DNA of 41,309 nucleotides from Sphingomonas bacterium (GCA_030149245.1 JASBRX010000048.1:1-41309); one strand, 5' to 3'. Positions 1 through 8,692 are shown, counted from the stretch's first letter. Translations and numbers: made by a program. Notes: generated from the letters alone by a model not told the origin.

Positions 1-811
1 GCCGGAGCTTCCCGAAGTCGAAACCACCGTCCGTGGCCTGACGCCCGTGCTGCACGGACAGCGGCTGACGTCCGTCGTCACCCGGCGGGGCGACCTCCGG
101 CGGCCGTTCCCGGCGGATCTGGCGCAGCGGATGACGGGGGCGACCGTCACCGGCCTGTCGCGGCGCGCGAAATACGGCCTGATCGACACCGATCGCGGCG
201 ACACGATGATCTTTCACCTCGGCATGTCGGGACGCTGGCGAATCGATCCGTCCGAATTGCTGACGCACGATCATCTGGTGATCGAGACCGAGGCGGGGCG
301 GCGGCTGGCGCTCAACGATGCGCGGCGATTCGGGTCGATCGATCTGATGCCCACGGCCGATGTCGGTGCCTGGCCTCCTTTCGCCGCGCTGGGCCCGGAG
401 CCGCTTGGACCGCATTTCACTGTGGGTCACCTGCGCCAAGTGCTTGCCGGGCGGGTCGCGTCGATCAAGCTGCTCCTGCTCGACCAGCGCATCGTCGCGG
501 GGCTGGGCAATATCTATGTGTGCGAGGCGCTGCACGAATCGCGCATCTCGCCAAAGCGCAGCGGTGGGTCGCTGACCCGCCCGCAACTCCAGCGGCTGGT
601 CGCGGCGGTGCATGGCGTGCTCGAATCGGCGATCGAAGCGGGCGGGTCGACGCTGCGCGACTATGCCCAGCCTGATGGCGAGCTCGGCTATTTCTCCAAA
701 CAGTTTAAAGTCTATGGCCGCGAGGGCGAACCGTGCGATTGTGGCGGCACCGTCGCGCGCTATGCCGAGGGCGGGCGCTCGACGTTCTGGTGCCCGAAAT
801 GCCAGAAGTAG
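1..811 (+). CDS. mutM: Formamidopyrimidine-DNA glycosylase (Fpg/MutM), 5' end cut by two bases
   Basis: Bifunctional DNA glycosylase/AP lyase that removes 8-oxoguanine and other oxidised purines. Position 1 is the last base of the start codon, and codon 2 onward reads PELPEVETTVRGL. This is the family N-terminus, whose Pro (first residue after Met removal) is the catalytic nucleophile and whose following Glu is catalytic. The H2TH-domain motif LLLDQRIVAGLGNIYVCEAL is present. The C-terminal zinc finger reads C-D-C then 16 residues then C-P-K-C, so the first pair is C-x1-C rather than the C-x2-C of E. coli Fpg. The full protein is about 270 aa, normal for the family. It lies upstream of rpsT and dnaA, an order I associate with sphingomonads. 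Only the ATG's first two bases lie outside the window. Confidence 0.97.
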   Translation, partial: PELPEVETTVRGLTPVLHGQRLTSVVTRRGDLRRPFPADLAQRMTGATVTGLSRRAKYGLIDTDRGDTMIFHLGMSGRWRIDPSELLTHDHLVIETEAGRRLALNDARRFGSIDLMPTADVGAWPPFAALGPEPLGPHFTVGHLRQVLAGRVASIKLLLLDQRIVAGLGNIYVCEALHESRISPKRSGGSLTRPQLQRLVAAVHGVLESAIEAGGSTLRDYAQPDGELGYFSKQFKVYGREGEPCDCGGTVARYAEGGRSTFWCPKCQK

Positions 812-818
812 AAAGGGT

Positions 819-855
819 AGGCGGGGCGTTATCGGTTGACCGAATCGCCCGCCCT
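819..855 (+). terminator. Weak hairpin just after mutM
   Basis: GGCGGG (820-825) can pair with CCCGCC (848-853), and an inner TCGGT/ACCGA pair sits around 832-843. There is no T-run after it, so it is at best an imperfect transcription end for mutM or an mRNA-stabilising structure. Confidence 0.3.
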
Positions 856-933
856 CGCTAAGGGGCGCGCTTTCCCGAGGCGTGGGACGGAAATCCGCGC
901 CTCTTTTCGCATTGAAAACAGGAACGAAGATTC

Positions 934-1197
934 ATGGCGAACACGCCGCAAGCCAAGAAGCGCATCCGCCGCAACGAACGCCGCGCCGAAGTCAACGGTG
1001 CCCGCGTCGGCCGCATCCGCACCTTCATCAAGAAGGTCGAAAGCGCGCTGACCAGCGGTGACAAGGCCGCAGCGGAAACGGCGCTCAAGGCGATGCAGCC
1101 GGAGCTGGCACGCGGCGTCGCCAAGGGCGTGGTTCACAAGAACACTGCTTCGCGCAAGTTCTCGCGCCTGACCAAGCGACTCGCCGCCCTCGGCTGA
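934..1197 (+). CDS. rpsT: 30S ribosomal protein S20
   Basis: Small basic ribosomal protein that binds 16S rRNA in the 30S subunit body. The 87-aa product starts [17 protein letters not shown] and ends in the typical [11 protein letters not shown] tail. Length and the dense Lys/Arg helices match S20. An AGGA sequence about ten bases upstream of the ATG at 934 supports this start. The gene stands alone: a strong intrinsic terminator follows, and dnaA is about 470 bp downstream. Confidence 0.98.
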   Translation: MANTPQAKKRIRRNERRAEVNGARVGRIRTFIKKVESALTSGDKAAAETALKAMQPELARGVAKGVVHKNTASRKFSRLTKRLAALG

Positions 1198-1225
1198 GCC
1201 GTTCGTCGCACTGCGATCCGAAAAT

Positions 1226-1262
1226 GCCCTGCCGGCGCAACGCCGGCGGGGCTTTTCTTTTG
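1226..1262 (+). terminator. Rho-independent terminator of rpsT
   Basis: A 12-bp GC-rich stem, GCCCTGCCGGCG (1226-1237) with CGCCGGCGGGGC (1241-1252), has one G-T wobble and a three-base loop. TTTTCTTTTG follows directly. It lies 28 bp after the rpsT stop codon. Confidence 0.93.
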
Positions 1263-1663
1263 TCCGAAGCAGGTCCGCAAGCATTGGGGCAACGAATCGC
1301 GGAATCCCAATGAGTCGCGCCGTAACGGGAATGTAATGATCCGATTAAAACAAGCTAAATCAGCAGTTTAATTGGAGAATAACGGTTTTCCGCGGCTCTT
1401 GGTGAGTCAACCCTACTTATTTCAGATTCTTTACATGCATCCCTCTTGATCGACTCAGAAATGCGTCCCTAAAACGGACTTCCGCCACGGCGTTCTCGTC
1501 GGCGGAATCAGCGAGGGTACCGATCAGCAGCGGATGCGATTCCGCCTGCGGAATCCTTTTGCCTGAACGAAAATTCGCACGCGAAGGCCGTGCTTTCGCG
1601 ATGGGGTCGGTGCGTGCGCACGGTTTGCGCGCGCGTGATGGTGTAGTCGGGGGCAACGGGAAG
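1263..1663 (+). promoter_or_regulatory. dnaA upstream region, AT-richer, with an attenuator-like hairpin at 1538-1561
   Basis: This 400-bp gap has no convincing gene. Positions about 1318-1440 are clearly AT-richer than the surroundings, as expected for a promoter region. At 1538-1555 GATTCCG and CGGAATC form a perfect 7-bp stem with loop CCTG, followed by CTTTTG, an intrinsic-terminator shape about 100 bp before the dnaA start. It could end a short leader or small RNA, or attenuate dnaA. I saw no TTATCCACA-type DnaA box on either strand here, so this does not look like oriC. Confidence 0.45.
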
Positions 1664-3022
1664 ATGGATCAAGCCAAGGCCTGGACACGCGTGCGCGGCA
1701 ATCTGCGACTTTCCGCAGGCCAGCGGCTGTTCGACCAGTGGCTGAAGCCGATCGTCCTGATCCCGGGCGAGGACGCCGAGACGGTCCGCCTCGGTCTGCC
1801 GTCGGCCTTCATGACCAACTGGGTCAAGAATCACTATGCCGACCGGCTGATGATGGAATTTCGCGCCCAGCTTCCGGGCGTGCGCACGGTGTCGATCGAA
1901 ACGGTCGATGCACGTGCGACTCGTGAGCTTGCTGCTGCGGCCCCTGCGGTCGCAGCGGCGGCGCCCGCCGCGCCCTCGGCCCTGGCCGGAGCGGGCGAGC
2001 GTCCCAATCTCGACTCGCGGTTTACCTTCGACCGGTTCGTGGTCGACACGTCCAACCGGTTGGCGTTCAACGCCGCCAAGGCGCTGGCCGAGCCGGGCAA
2101 GCCGCGCTTCAGCCCGCTCTACCTCCACAGCAACACCGGCCAGGGCAAGACGCACCTGATGCACGCGATCGGGCATGCCTTCATGGAGGCCTGTCCCGAC
2201 GCGACCGCGATCTACATGCCGGCCGAGCGGTTCATGTTCGAGTTCGTCCGGGCGGTGCGCGAGCGCGATACCTATGCGTTCAAGGCGCGGCTGCGTGGCG
2301 TCGATCTGCTCATGATCGACGATCTTCAGTTCATCGCCGGCAAGGAAACGACCCAGGAGGAATTCTTCCACACGGTCGACGAGTTCATGCGCGAGGGGAA
2401 ACGCCTCGTGATCGCCGCCGACCGCAGCCCGCTGGCGCTTGAAGGGATCGAGGCCCGGCTGGCCTCGCGCCTCGGCTCGGGCCTTGCCGCGGACATCAAG
2501 CCCGCCGAACTCGGCCTGCGCCGCGCGATTCTCGACCGCAAGCTGGAGGATATGCCGGGCGCCACGGTGCCGTCCGACGTGCTCGACCTGCTCGCCGCGC
2601 GGATCAGCTCGTCGGTGCGCGAACTCGAAGGCGCGCTCAACCGCCTGGTCGCTTATGCGCAGCTGAACAACGAGGTCGTGACGATCGCGTTCGCCGAAAG
2701 CGTGCTCGGCGAAGCGCTGCGCGGCAGCCAGCGTCGCGTGACGATCGACGAGATCCAGAAGGCGGTGTCGAGCCACTTCGACGTCAAGCAGCTCGACCTG
2801 GTGTCACAGCGCCGCGCGGTGGCGATCGCCCGCCCGCGCCAGATCGCGATGTACCTCGCCAAGCGCCTGACCACGCGCTCGCTGCCGGAAATCGGCCGCA
2901 AGTTCGGCAATCGCGACCATTCGACCGTGATCCACGCCGTCCGCCGCATCGAGGAACTGCGCGGCACCGACAGCGAAATCGACGGCGCAGTGCGCAGCCT
3001 GATGCGTCAGCTCGAGGCCTGA
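1664..3022 (+). CDS. dnaA: Chromosomal replication initiator DnaA
   Basis: AAA+ ATPase that binds DnaA boxes and opens oriC. I chose the ATG at 1664, giving 452 aa beginning MDQAKAWTRVRGNLRLSAGQ, because domain I homology starts there. The open frame extends upstream to 1559 but that part has no DnaA character. Visible parts are domain I (about 1-70), an Ala/Pro-rich linker (about 85-110), Walker A NTGQGKT (157-163, Lys162), Walker B LLMIDDLQF (about 215-222), and the domain IV signature DHSTVIHA (418-425). The usual GxxGxGKT begins with Asn rather than Gly here. The gene is monocistronic and faces aroB. dnaN is not adjacent. Confidence 0.97.
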   Translation: MDQAKAWTRVRGNLRLSAGQRLFDQWLKPIVLIPGEDAETVRLGLPSAFMTNWVKNHYADRLMMEFRAQLPGVRTVSIETVDARATRELAAAAPAVAAAAPAAPSALAGAGERPNLDSRFTFDRFVVDTSNRLAFNAAKALAEPGKPRFSPLYLHSNTGQGKTHLMHAIGHAFMEACPDATAIYMPAERFMFEFVRAVRERDTYAFKARLRGVDLLMIDDLQFIAGKETTQEEFFHTVDEFMREGKRLVIAADRSPLALEGIEARLASRLGSGLAADIKPAELGLRRAILDRKLEDMPGATVPSDVLDLLAARISSSVRELEGALNRLVAYAQLNNEVVTIAFAESVLGEALRGSQRRVTIDEIQKAVSSHFDVKQLDLVSQRRAVAIARPRQIAMYLAKRLTTRSLPEIGRKFGNRDHSTVIHAVRRIEELRGTDSEIDGAVRSLMRQLEA

Positions 3023-3102
3023 AGCTTGCGTCTCCCTGCGGGGGGACGCCGGGGTGGGGGGTATTCCCCCCGGAACTACATACCCTCCACCCCAAGCTTT
3101 TT
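3022..3102. repeat. Branched palindromic structure between convergent dnaA and aroB
   Basis: AAGCTTG (3022-3028) and CAAGCTT (3093-3099) can form an outer stem. Inside are a hairpin around 3028-3049 (GCGTCTCCC with GGGGGACGC) and a longer hairpin, GGGGTGGGGGGTAT (3051-3064) with ATACCCTCCACCCC (3080-3093, one mismatch). A T-run follows (AAGCTTTTTT). It can serve as the dnaA terminator, and the nested layout also resembles a dispersed REP-type palindrome. Confidence 0.7.
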
Positions 3103-3123
3103 TGGCCCGGTGCGCGGTCGAAG

Positions 3124-4224
3124 TCAGCGCGGCAATGCGTCCAGGAACGCGGCCACATCCGCCAGATCGACCTGCTTGTCGAGATAGGTCTGCCCGATCC
3201 CGCGCGCGAGCAGGAAGGGCAGGGTGCCGGCATCCATCTTCTTGTCGTGCAGCATATGGCCGACCAAGGTCGCGCCCGATGCGGTGATGCCGGCGCTGGC
3301 CAGATCGTACGGCATGTCCATCGCCTTCAGATGCGCCGCGACCCGTTCGGCCTCCTGCCCCGGACATAGGCCGCGCCGCGCCGAATAGGCGAAGGCCAGC
3401 GCCATGCCGGCCGCGACGCCCTCGCCATGCAGCAGCGCGTCGGAAAAGCCGGTCTCCGCCTCCAGCGCATGGCCAAAGGTATGGCCGAGATTGAGCAGCG
3501 CGCGCACGCCCGTGGTCTCGCGCTCGTCCGCCGCCACGATCCGCGCCTTGGCCGCAACCGAATGCGCGATGGCATATTCGCGCGCCGCCGGATCGCCGGA
3601 CAGCAAGGCCGCGCCATTGGCCTCGCACCATTCGAAAAAGGCGAAATCGTCGATCAGGCCATATTTGACCACCTCGGCATAGCCCGCGCGCAGGTCGCGC
3701 AGCGGCAGCGTGTCGAGCAAATCGGGGTCGATCAGCACCAGCGACGGCTGGTGGAACGCGCCGATCAGGTTCTTGCCCGCCCGGCTGTTGATCGCGGTCT
3801 TGCCGCCAACCGAGCTGTCGACTTGGGCCAGCAGGGTTGTCGGGATCTGCACGAAATTGCAGCCGCGCTTGAGGATCGAGGTGGCGAAGCCGACCAGATC
3901 GCCGATCACCCCGCCGCCGAGCGCAATGACATGATCGCCACGCTCGATCCCGCGTTCGAGCAGCGCATCGGTCAGCGATTCGAGCTGGCCCCAGCTCTTG
4001 GTCGCCTCACCCGCCGGCAGGGTGATGATATCGCTCGTGAGGCCGCCATGGTGCAGCAGCGCCGCCAGCCGTGCCGCATGCGGCGCGACATGGGCGTCGG
4101 TCACGATGACAAAGGGCCGCCCGCGCGACAGCGGGGCGAGTTGCTCGGCGGCCTGCGCCAACAAACCGCTAGCGATCCGCACCTCATAGCTGCGCGCGCC
4201 CAGCGCGACCGGAACGACGTTCAA
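3124..4224 (-). CDS. aroB: 3-dehydroquinate synthase
   Basis: Second step of the shikimate pathway: converts DAHP to 3-dehydroquinate using NAD+ and a divalent metal. The 366-aa protein has the NAD-binding loop VIALGGGVIGDLVGF (about 99-113), the signature QIPTTLLAQVDSSVGGKTAIN (126-146), and metal ligands that match the family: Glu184 in GYAEVVKYG, His248 in LNLGHTFGH, and His267 in LLHGEG. It overlaps the aroK stop by four bases (ATGA), so the two are translationally coupled in an aroK-aroB operon. Confidence 0.97.
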   Translation of the reverse strand: MNVVPVALGARSYEVRIASGLLAQAAEQLAPLSRGRPFVIVTDAHVAPHAARLAALLHHGGLTSDIITLPAGEATKSWGQLESLTDALLERGIERGDHVIALGGGVIGDLVGFATSILKRGCNFVQIPTTLLAQVDSSVGGKTAINSRAGKNLIGAFHQPSLVLIDPDLLDTLPLRDLRAGYAEVVKYGLIDDFAFFEWCEANGAALLSGDPAAREYAIAHSVAAKARIVAADERETTGVRALLNLGHTFGHALEAETGFSDALLHGEGVAAGMALAFAYSARRGLCPGQEAERVAAHLKAMDMPYDLASAGITASGATLVGHMLHDKKMDAGTLPFLLARGIGQTYLDKQVDLADVAAFLDALPR

Positions 4225-4760
4225 CGGCCCAGCTCCGCCAGGATCGCGCTCACCGTCGCCTCATGCGGCGCGACCTTGCTCACCACATGGATCGGCGCGA
4301 GCGCGTAGACGGGGTTACGAATTTCGGCCAGTTCGGTGAGCACTTTCAACGGATCCTTTCCGCGCAGCAGCGGGCGATGGTCGCGCTTGGCAACGCGTTC
4401 GGCCAAGACCCTGGGCGCGGCGTCCAGCCAGATCGCGGTCGCCTGGTCAAGAATCAGCGCGCGGGTCTCGTCGTTCAGGAATGCGCCCCCGCCGGTCGCG
4501 ATCACCTTGGGCGCGCCGTCGATCAAGCGCGCAATCACGCGCCGTTCGCCATCGCGGAAATGCGGTTCGCCGAATCGCTCGAAGATTTCGGCAACGGTCA
4601 TGCCCGCCGCCGCCTCGATCTCCGCATCCGCGTCGACAAAGGGGAGTTTCAGCCGCTGGGCGAGGCGACGGCCCACCGTGGTCTTGCCCACGCCCATCAG
4701 GCCAATCAGCACGATCGGGCGGGTAATCGGTTCAGGATTGGCCGGGTGGGTTTGCAGCAT
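4221..4760 (-). CDS. aroK: Shikimate kinase
   Basis: Phosphorylates shikimate at the 3-hydroxyl with ATP. I start at the ATG at 4760 (179 aa), which puts the P-loop GLMGVGKT at residues 20-27, as usual. An in-frame TTG at 4799 would add 13 residues without family similarity. Other motifs are FVDADAEIE (shikimate-binding Asp), RDGERRVIARL, and the core IATGGGAF. There is no clear ribosome-binding site before 4760, so the start is less certain than the identity. It is the first gene of the aroK-aroB pair, divergent from the membrane peptide gene at 4841. Confidence 0.94.
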   Translation of the reverse strand: MLQTHPANPEPITRPIVLIGLMGVGKTTVGRRLAQRLKLPFVDADAEIEAAAGMTVAEIFERFGEPHFRDGERRVIARLIDGAPKVIATGGGAFLNDETRALILDQATAIWLDAAPRVLAERVAKRDHRPLLRGKDPLKVLTELAEIRNPVYALAPIHVVSKVAPHEATVSAILAELGR

Positions 4761-4840
4761 GGTCGCGGGGGCTATACAGCGAGCATCGCGCTCGGGCAAA
4801 AGGCCTGTCGCCTGTGTTCAGAACCGGTTTGAGGGGGTCG

Positions 4841-4978
4841 ATGTCCCGTTCGCTCATCATCATCGTCATTGTCGCTATCCTGTTGATCGGAGGGCTGTTT
4901 TTCCTCGCGGGGCGCGATACGGAAAAGCAGCCGGTGCGCATCGAGAAGGCCGTCCCGCTTGACAATCTCTCGAACTAA
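4841..4978 (+). CDS. Small single-pass membrane protein (45 aa), unknown function
   Basis: The ATG at 4841 is preceded by GAGGGGG four bases upstream, a strong ribosome-binding site. The product begins MSRSLIIIVIVAILLIGGLF. One hydrophobic helix (about residues 5-23) follows a short basic N-terminus, and a hydrophilic tail of about 20 residues (GRDTEKQPVRIEK...) would be periplasmic or cytoplasmic. The last 20 bases overlap the TTG-started gene at 4959, so the two are probably co-translated. I do not recognise a family. Its position between aroK and the 600-aa exported protein suggests a joint, unknown envelope role. Confidence 0.7.
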   Translation: MSRSLIIIVIVAILLIGGLFFLAGRDTEKQPVRIEKAVPLDNLSN

Positions 4979-6761
4979 AACCGCGCTCGCCGCGGTTCTG
5001 GTGGTCGCTGCCGGCGTGGGAATTCCCGCGCTGGGGCAGGATCGCCCCGAATCGCTGCTGCCTCCGGGGTTCGACGATCCGGCCCCGGCGCCCGCACCTG
5101 CGCCCGCCCCGGCCGCGACCGGAGCGCCCGCCGCTGGGCCGACCGCTGCACCGCGCCCGGATGCGCTGACCGCGCCAACGGGTGAGATCGGCAACGCCAC
5201 TGCTGCGGCTGGCGGCGTTGCGCCCGAAACGACCGGCGAGATCGATTACGCGACGATCGCGCGCTACGAACTCCCAGACTTCGCCAAGCGTTCGCTGGCG
5301 CAGGTCGGGCCGTCTTCGCCCGCCAGCGACGGGCTATCCGTCACCGCGTTCGGCAACGCCGATGGCGGTTTCCTCCAGACGCTGATGCGCCGCACCGATG
5401 CGCCGGTCGCGTCGCGCTGGCTGTCGATCGCGCTGCGCCGTGCGCTGCTGTCGCGGGTCAACACCCCGCGCGGTCTCAACGGCGCCGATTTCGCGGCCGA
5501 GCGCGCCTGGCTGCTGATCCGCATGGGTGAGGCGGACGCCGCCCGCGCGCTGGTCCAGTCGGTCGATATCGCCAACTACACGCCCAAGATGTTTCAGGTG
5601 GCGATGCAGGCGATGCTCGCCGCTGCCGATCCGGGCGGCATGTGCCCGATGGTTCAGCCCGCGCTCGACGCCGCGCCCGACCGCAACTGGCGGCTGGCCG
5701 AGGCGATCTGTGCCGGGCTCGACGGCGATCCGAGCAAGGCCGGGCCATTGATCGACGCCAGCCGCCGCCGCATGGGCAATGCGGTCGATGTGCTGCTCGC
5801 CGAGAAGCTGGTCGGCATGGGCGTATCGGGCCGCCGCGCGGTCACCGTCGAATGGGATGCCGTAGACCGGATCAGCGCCTGGCGCTGGGGCCTTGCGGTC
5901 GCGTCGGACACCGATGTGCCCGAGCGCCTCTATGGCACCGCCGGGCCCCAACTGCGCTATTGGCGCGCGACCGCACCGATGCTGGGCCTGCGCGATCGCG
6001 CGGCGGCTGCAGAGGCGGCGGCGAGCCAGGGTATTTTCTCCAGCCAGGCGCTCACCGACCTTTATGGTGAGATCGAGGCGCAAGAGGATTCATCGATCGC
6101 CGAAGTCGCGGTTGCCCGCGACCTGCGCGCTGCCTTCACCGCCGCTACCCCAGCCGAACGGGTCGAGCGGATGCGGCAACTATGGGACGAGGCGCAGGGG
6201 CCGCGCGCCACCTATAGCCGGCTGATCCTCACCGCCCGCGCCGCCGCGCGCCTGACGCCATCGGCCGAACATGGCGCCGACGCCGATCGCCTGATCGCGT
6301 CGATGCTCAGCGCCGGCCTCGACCGCGCCGCGCTGCGCTGGAAGCAGATCGCGCCGCGCGGCAGCGATGGCTGGGGGATGCTGCTGCTCGCCGAGCCGGG
6401 CCGCGCGGTCGCGGTCGGCGATGTCGAGGCGTATCGCAACAGCGCAGACTCGACCAACGGCGCAATGCTGATCGCGGCGATGGCGGGGATGGGGCGCATT
6501 TCCAATGGCGACGCCGAACGGCTGATGCGCGCATCGGGCGTCGAGTTCGGCGCTGCCAACGCCTGGACCCGCGCCATCGCGCAGGCGGCGGACGCGAACC
6601 AGCCGGGGACGGTGGTGCTGCTCGCCGCGGTCGGCATGCAGAGCCGGGTATGGGAAGGCGTCTCGCCCGAGGCGCTCTATCACATCACCCGCGCGCTCTC
6701 GCAGGTCGGGCTCGACGGCTATGCGCGGATGATCGCCGTCGAGGCGATTACCCGGCTTTGA
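4959..6761 (+). CDS. Exported protein of unknown function, Pro/Ala-rich then helical (600 aa)
   Basis: Starts at TTG 4959, overlapping the preceding 45-aa gene, with GAGAAGG about 11 bases upstream. Residues 1-27 form a signal peptide (hydrophobic core ALAAVLVVAAGVG, likely cleavage after ALG). A low-complexity linker of repeated PAPAPA about residues 41-60 follows. The remaining 500 residues are Ala-rich and predicted helical, without a catalytic motif I can name, so a repeat-type helical scaffold is possible. Its stop overlaps the xerD start (TTGA). It is probably a periplasmic protein co-transcribed with xerD and accA. I do not recognise a named family. Confidence 0.85.
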   Translation: MTISRTKTALAAVLVVAAGVGIPALGQDRPESLLPPGFDDPAPAPAPAPAPAATGAPAAGPTAAPRPDALTAPTGEIGNATAAAGGVAPETTGEIDYATIARYELPDFAKRSLAQVGPSSPASDGLSVTAFGNADGGFLQTLMRRTDAPVASRWLSIALRRALLSRVNTPRGLNGADFAAERAWLLIRMGEADAARALVQSVDIANYTPKMFQVAMQAMLAAADPGGMCPMVQPALDAAPDRNWRLAEAICAGLDGDPSKAGPLIDASRRRMGNAVDVLLAEKLVGMGVSGRRAVTVEWDAVDRISAWRWGLAVASDTDVPERLYGTAGPQLRYWRATAPMLGLRDRAAAAEAAASQGIFSSQALTDLYGEIEAQEDSSIAEVAVARDLRAAFTAATPAERVERMRQLWDEAQGPRATYSRLILTARAAARLTPSAEHGADADRLIASMLSAGLDRAALRWKQIAPRGSDGWGMLLLAEPGRAVAVGDVEAYRNSADSTNGAMLIAAMAGMGRISNGDAERLMRASGVEFGAANAWTRAIAQAADANQPGTVVLLAAVGMQSRVWEGVSPEALYHITRALSQVGLDGYARMIAVEAITRL

Positions 6762-7687
6762 CGACGATCCGCCCGGGTGACGACCCGGCGCTGATCGAGC
6801 GCTTTCTCGAGATGCTGGCGGCTGAGGCGGGAGCTTCGGCCAACACCATCGCGGCCTATGGCACCGATCTGCGGCTGGCGTCGCAGGCGTTGGAGGGCGG
6901 GCTCGCACTGGCCGACCGCGCGGCGATCGAGCGGCTGGCAGAGGAGTGGCGTGACCTTGCCCGAGCCACCGTCGCGCGCAAATCCGCGGCGCTGCGGCGC
7001 TTCTACGGCTTTCTGGTCGACGAGAAACTGCGCGCCGACGATCCCGGCAGCGCGCTGCCCCGACCCGGCACCGGGCGCGGCCTGCCCAAGACCCTGTCCA
7101 ACGCCGATGTCGAGGCGATTTTCGCGGCGATTCAGGCGCGAATCGACCGCGTGCCGCCCGATCCCCGCGACCTGCGCCTGCTCGCGCTGATCGAACTCCT
7201 CTACGGTTCGGGCCTGCGCGCCAGCGAACTGGTCTCGCTCCCGCGCGGCGCGGTTCAGCCGGACAAGCCCTATCTGATCCTGCGCGGCAAGGGCGGGAAG
7301 GAGCGGCTGGTCCCGCTCTCGGATCGCGCCCGCGCGGCGGTGGCGGCGTGGCGCGAGCATGTCGATCCGGCGCGGCCCTGGCTGTTTCCGTCGGGCAAGG
7401 GGCATTTGAGCCGCATCCGCCTGTACCAGATGGTGCGCGAGATTGCGGGGCTGGCGGGCATTCCGCCCGACCGGATCAGCCCGCACGTCCTGCGCCACGC
7501 CTTTGCCACGCATCTGCTGGAAGGCGGCGCCGATCTGCGCGCGCTTCAGGCGATGCTGGGCCATGCCGATATCGCGACCACCGAAATCTACACCCATGTG
7601 GACAGCGCCCGGCTGGTAAGCCTCGTCAACGAACGCCACCCGCTCGCCGACACGCCCCGAATTGACGCGAAGCGCGACCGCGCATAG
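6758..7687 (+). CDS. xerD: Tyrosine recombinase XerD-type
   Basis: Site-specific recombinase that resolves chromosome dimers at dif with its XerC partner and FtsK. It starts at TTG 6758, overlapping the upstream stop as TTGA, and gives 309 aa. The N-terminal SAM-like domain (about 10-95) precedes the catalytic domain with Arg154 (GSGLRASEL), the beta-hairpin Lys (GKGGKER, 178-183), His243 and Arg246 (HVLRHAFATHL), His269 (LGHADIATTE) and nucleophile Tyr278 (IYTHV). I call it XerD rather than XerC because of the xerD-accA adjacency I know from other alphaproteobacteria. Sequence alone does not exclude XerC. Confidence 0.9.
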   Translation: MTTIRPGDDPALIERFLEMLAAEAGASANTIAAYGTDLRLASQALEGGLALADRAAIERLAEEWRDLARATVARKSAALRRFYGFLVDEKLRADDPGSALPRPGTGRGLPKTLSNADVEAIFAAIQARIDRVPPDPRDLRLLALIELLYGSGLRASELVSLPRGAVQPDKPYLILRGKGGKERLVPLSDRARAAVAAWREHVDPARPWLFPSGKGHLSRIRLYQMVREIAGLAGIPPDRISPHVLRHAFATHLLEGGADLRALQAMLGHADIATTEIYTHVDSARLVSLVNERHPLADTPRIDAKRDRA

Positions 7688-7696
7688 GTGCGCGCG

Positions 7697-8644
7697 ATGG
7701 CCAGTTTTCTTGAATTTGAAAAACCGATTGCGGAGCTTCAGGCCCGGATCGACGAATTGCGCGACACCGCTGCGGGTGGCGAGGTGGATATCGAGGCAGA
7801 GGTCGCCAAGCTCCAGGCCAAGTCCGACCGCTTCCTCAAGGATGCCTATGCCAAGCTGACCCCGTGGCAGAAGACGCAGGTTGCGCGCCATCCGGAGCGG
7901 CCGCATTTCAAGCACTATGTCGCGCGGCTGATCGAGGATTTCATGCCGCTCGGCGGCGACCGCGCCTTTGCCGACGATCAGGCGATTCTGGGCGGCCTTG
8001 GTCGCTTCCGCGGCCAGCGCGTCATGGTCATCGGCCATGAAAAGGGCGACGACACCACCAGCCGCCTGCGCCACAATTTCGGCATGGGCAAGCCCGAGGG
8101 CTATCGCAAGGCGATCCGCCTGGTCGAGCTGGCTGACAAGTTCGGGATTCCGGTGGTCACGCTGGTCGACACCTCCGGCGCCTTCCCCGGCATGGAAGCC
8201 GAAGAGCGCGGCCAGGCCGAGGCGATCGCCCGTTCGACCGAGGCGTGCCTCAATCTTGGCGTGCCGATGGTCGCATCGATCCTGGGTGAGGGCGGATCGG
8301 GCGGCGCGGTCGCGCTTGCCGCGGGCAACCGCGTTCTGATGATGGAACATGCGGTCTATTCGGTGATCTCGCCCGAGGGGTGCGCCTCGATCCTGTGGCG
8401 CACCGCCGACAAGGCCGCTGACGCCGCCGAGGCGATGAAGGTGACCGCGCAGCACCTCAAGGAACTCGGCGTCATCGACACGATCGTTGCCGAGCCGCTC
8501 GGCGGCGCGCACCGCGACCATGCCAAGGCGATCGATGCGTTGGGCGACGCGATCGAAGCGGCGCTCAAGGATCTGTCGGGCCAGAGCGCGACCGCGCTCC
8601 GCCAGGGCCGCCGCGCCAAGTTCCTGGCAATGGGCCGGGCCTGA
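7697..8644 (+). CDS. accA: Acetyl-CoA carboxylase carboxyltransferase subunit alpha
   Basis: Transfers carboxyl from biotin-BCCP to acetyl-CoA, together with AccD, to make malonyl-CoA for fatty acid synthesis. I chose the ATG at 7697 (315 aa, [14 protein letters not shown]), which has AGGTG six bases upstream. The GTG at 7688 would add only three residues. The crotonase-fold signature is clear: [15 protein letters not shown], the glycine-rich [28 protein letters not shown], and the oxyanion-hole stretch [14 protein letters not shown]. The length fits AccA. It begins just after the xerD stop and is probably co-transcribed with it. Confidence 0.97.
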   Translation: MASFLEFEKPIAELQARIDELRDTAAGGEVDIEAEVAKLQAKSDRFLKDAYAKLTPWQKTQVARHPERPHFKHYVARLIEDFMPLGGDRAFADDQAILGGLGRFRGQRVMVIGHEKGDDTTSRLRHNFGMGKPEGYRKAIRLVELADKFGIPVVTLVDTSGAFPGMEAEERGQAEAIARSTEACLNLGVPMVASILGEGGSGGAVALAAGNRVLMMEHAVYSVISPEGCASILWRTADKAADAAEAMKVTAQHLKELGVIDTIVAEPLGGAHRDHAKAIDALGDAIEAALKDLSGQSATALRQGRRAKFLAMGRA

Positions 8645-8651
8645 CCCATAT

Positions 8652-8674
8652 TCCTCTCCTTCTCCGCAGGGGAG
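8652..8674 (+). terminator. Hairpin after accA
   Basis: CCTCTCC and GGGGAGG pair (with one wobble) eight bases after the accA stop. No T-run follows. It may be a transcription end for accA or part of the dispersed repeat block that follows. Confidence 0.35.
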
Positions 8675-8692
8675 GTGGCGATCCAAACCAAT

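Noticed and set aside
1263..1663. Chromosomal origin next to dnaA
   Set aside because: No DnaA boxes of TTATCCACA type seen on either strand. In alphaproteobacteria the origin is often elsewhere.
1508..2776. Antisense frame opposite dnaA (422 codons)
   Set aside because: Mirror of dnaA codon bias, with no motifs.
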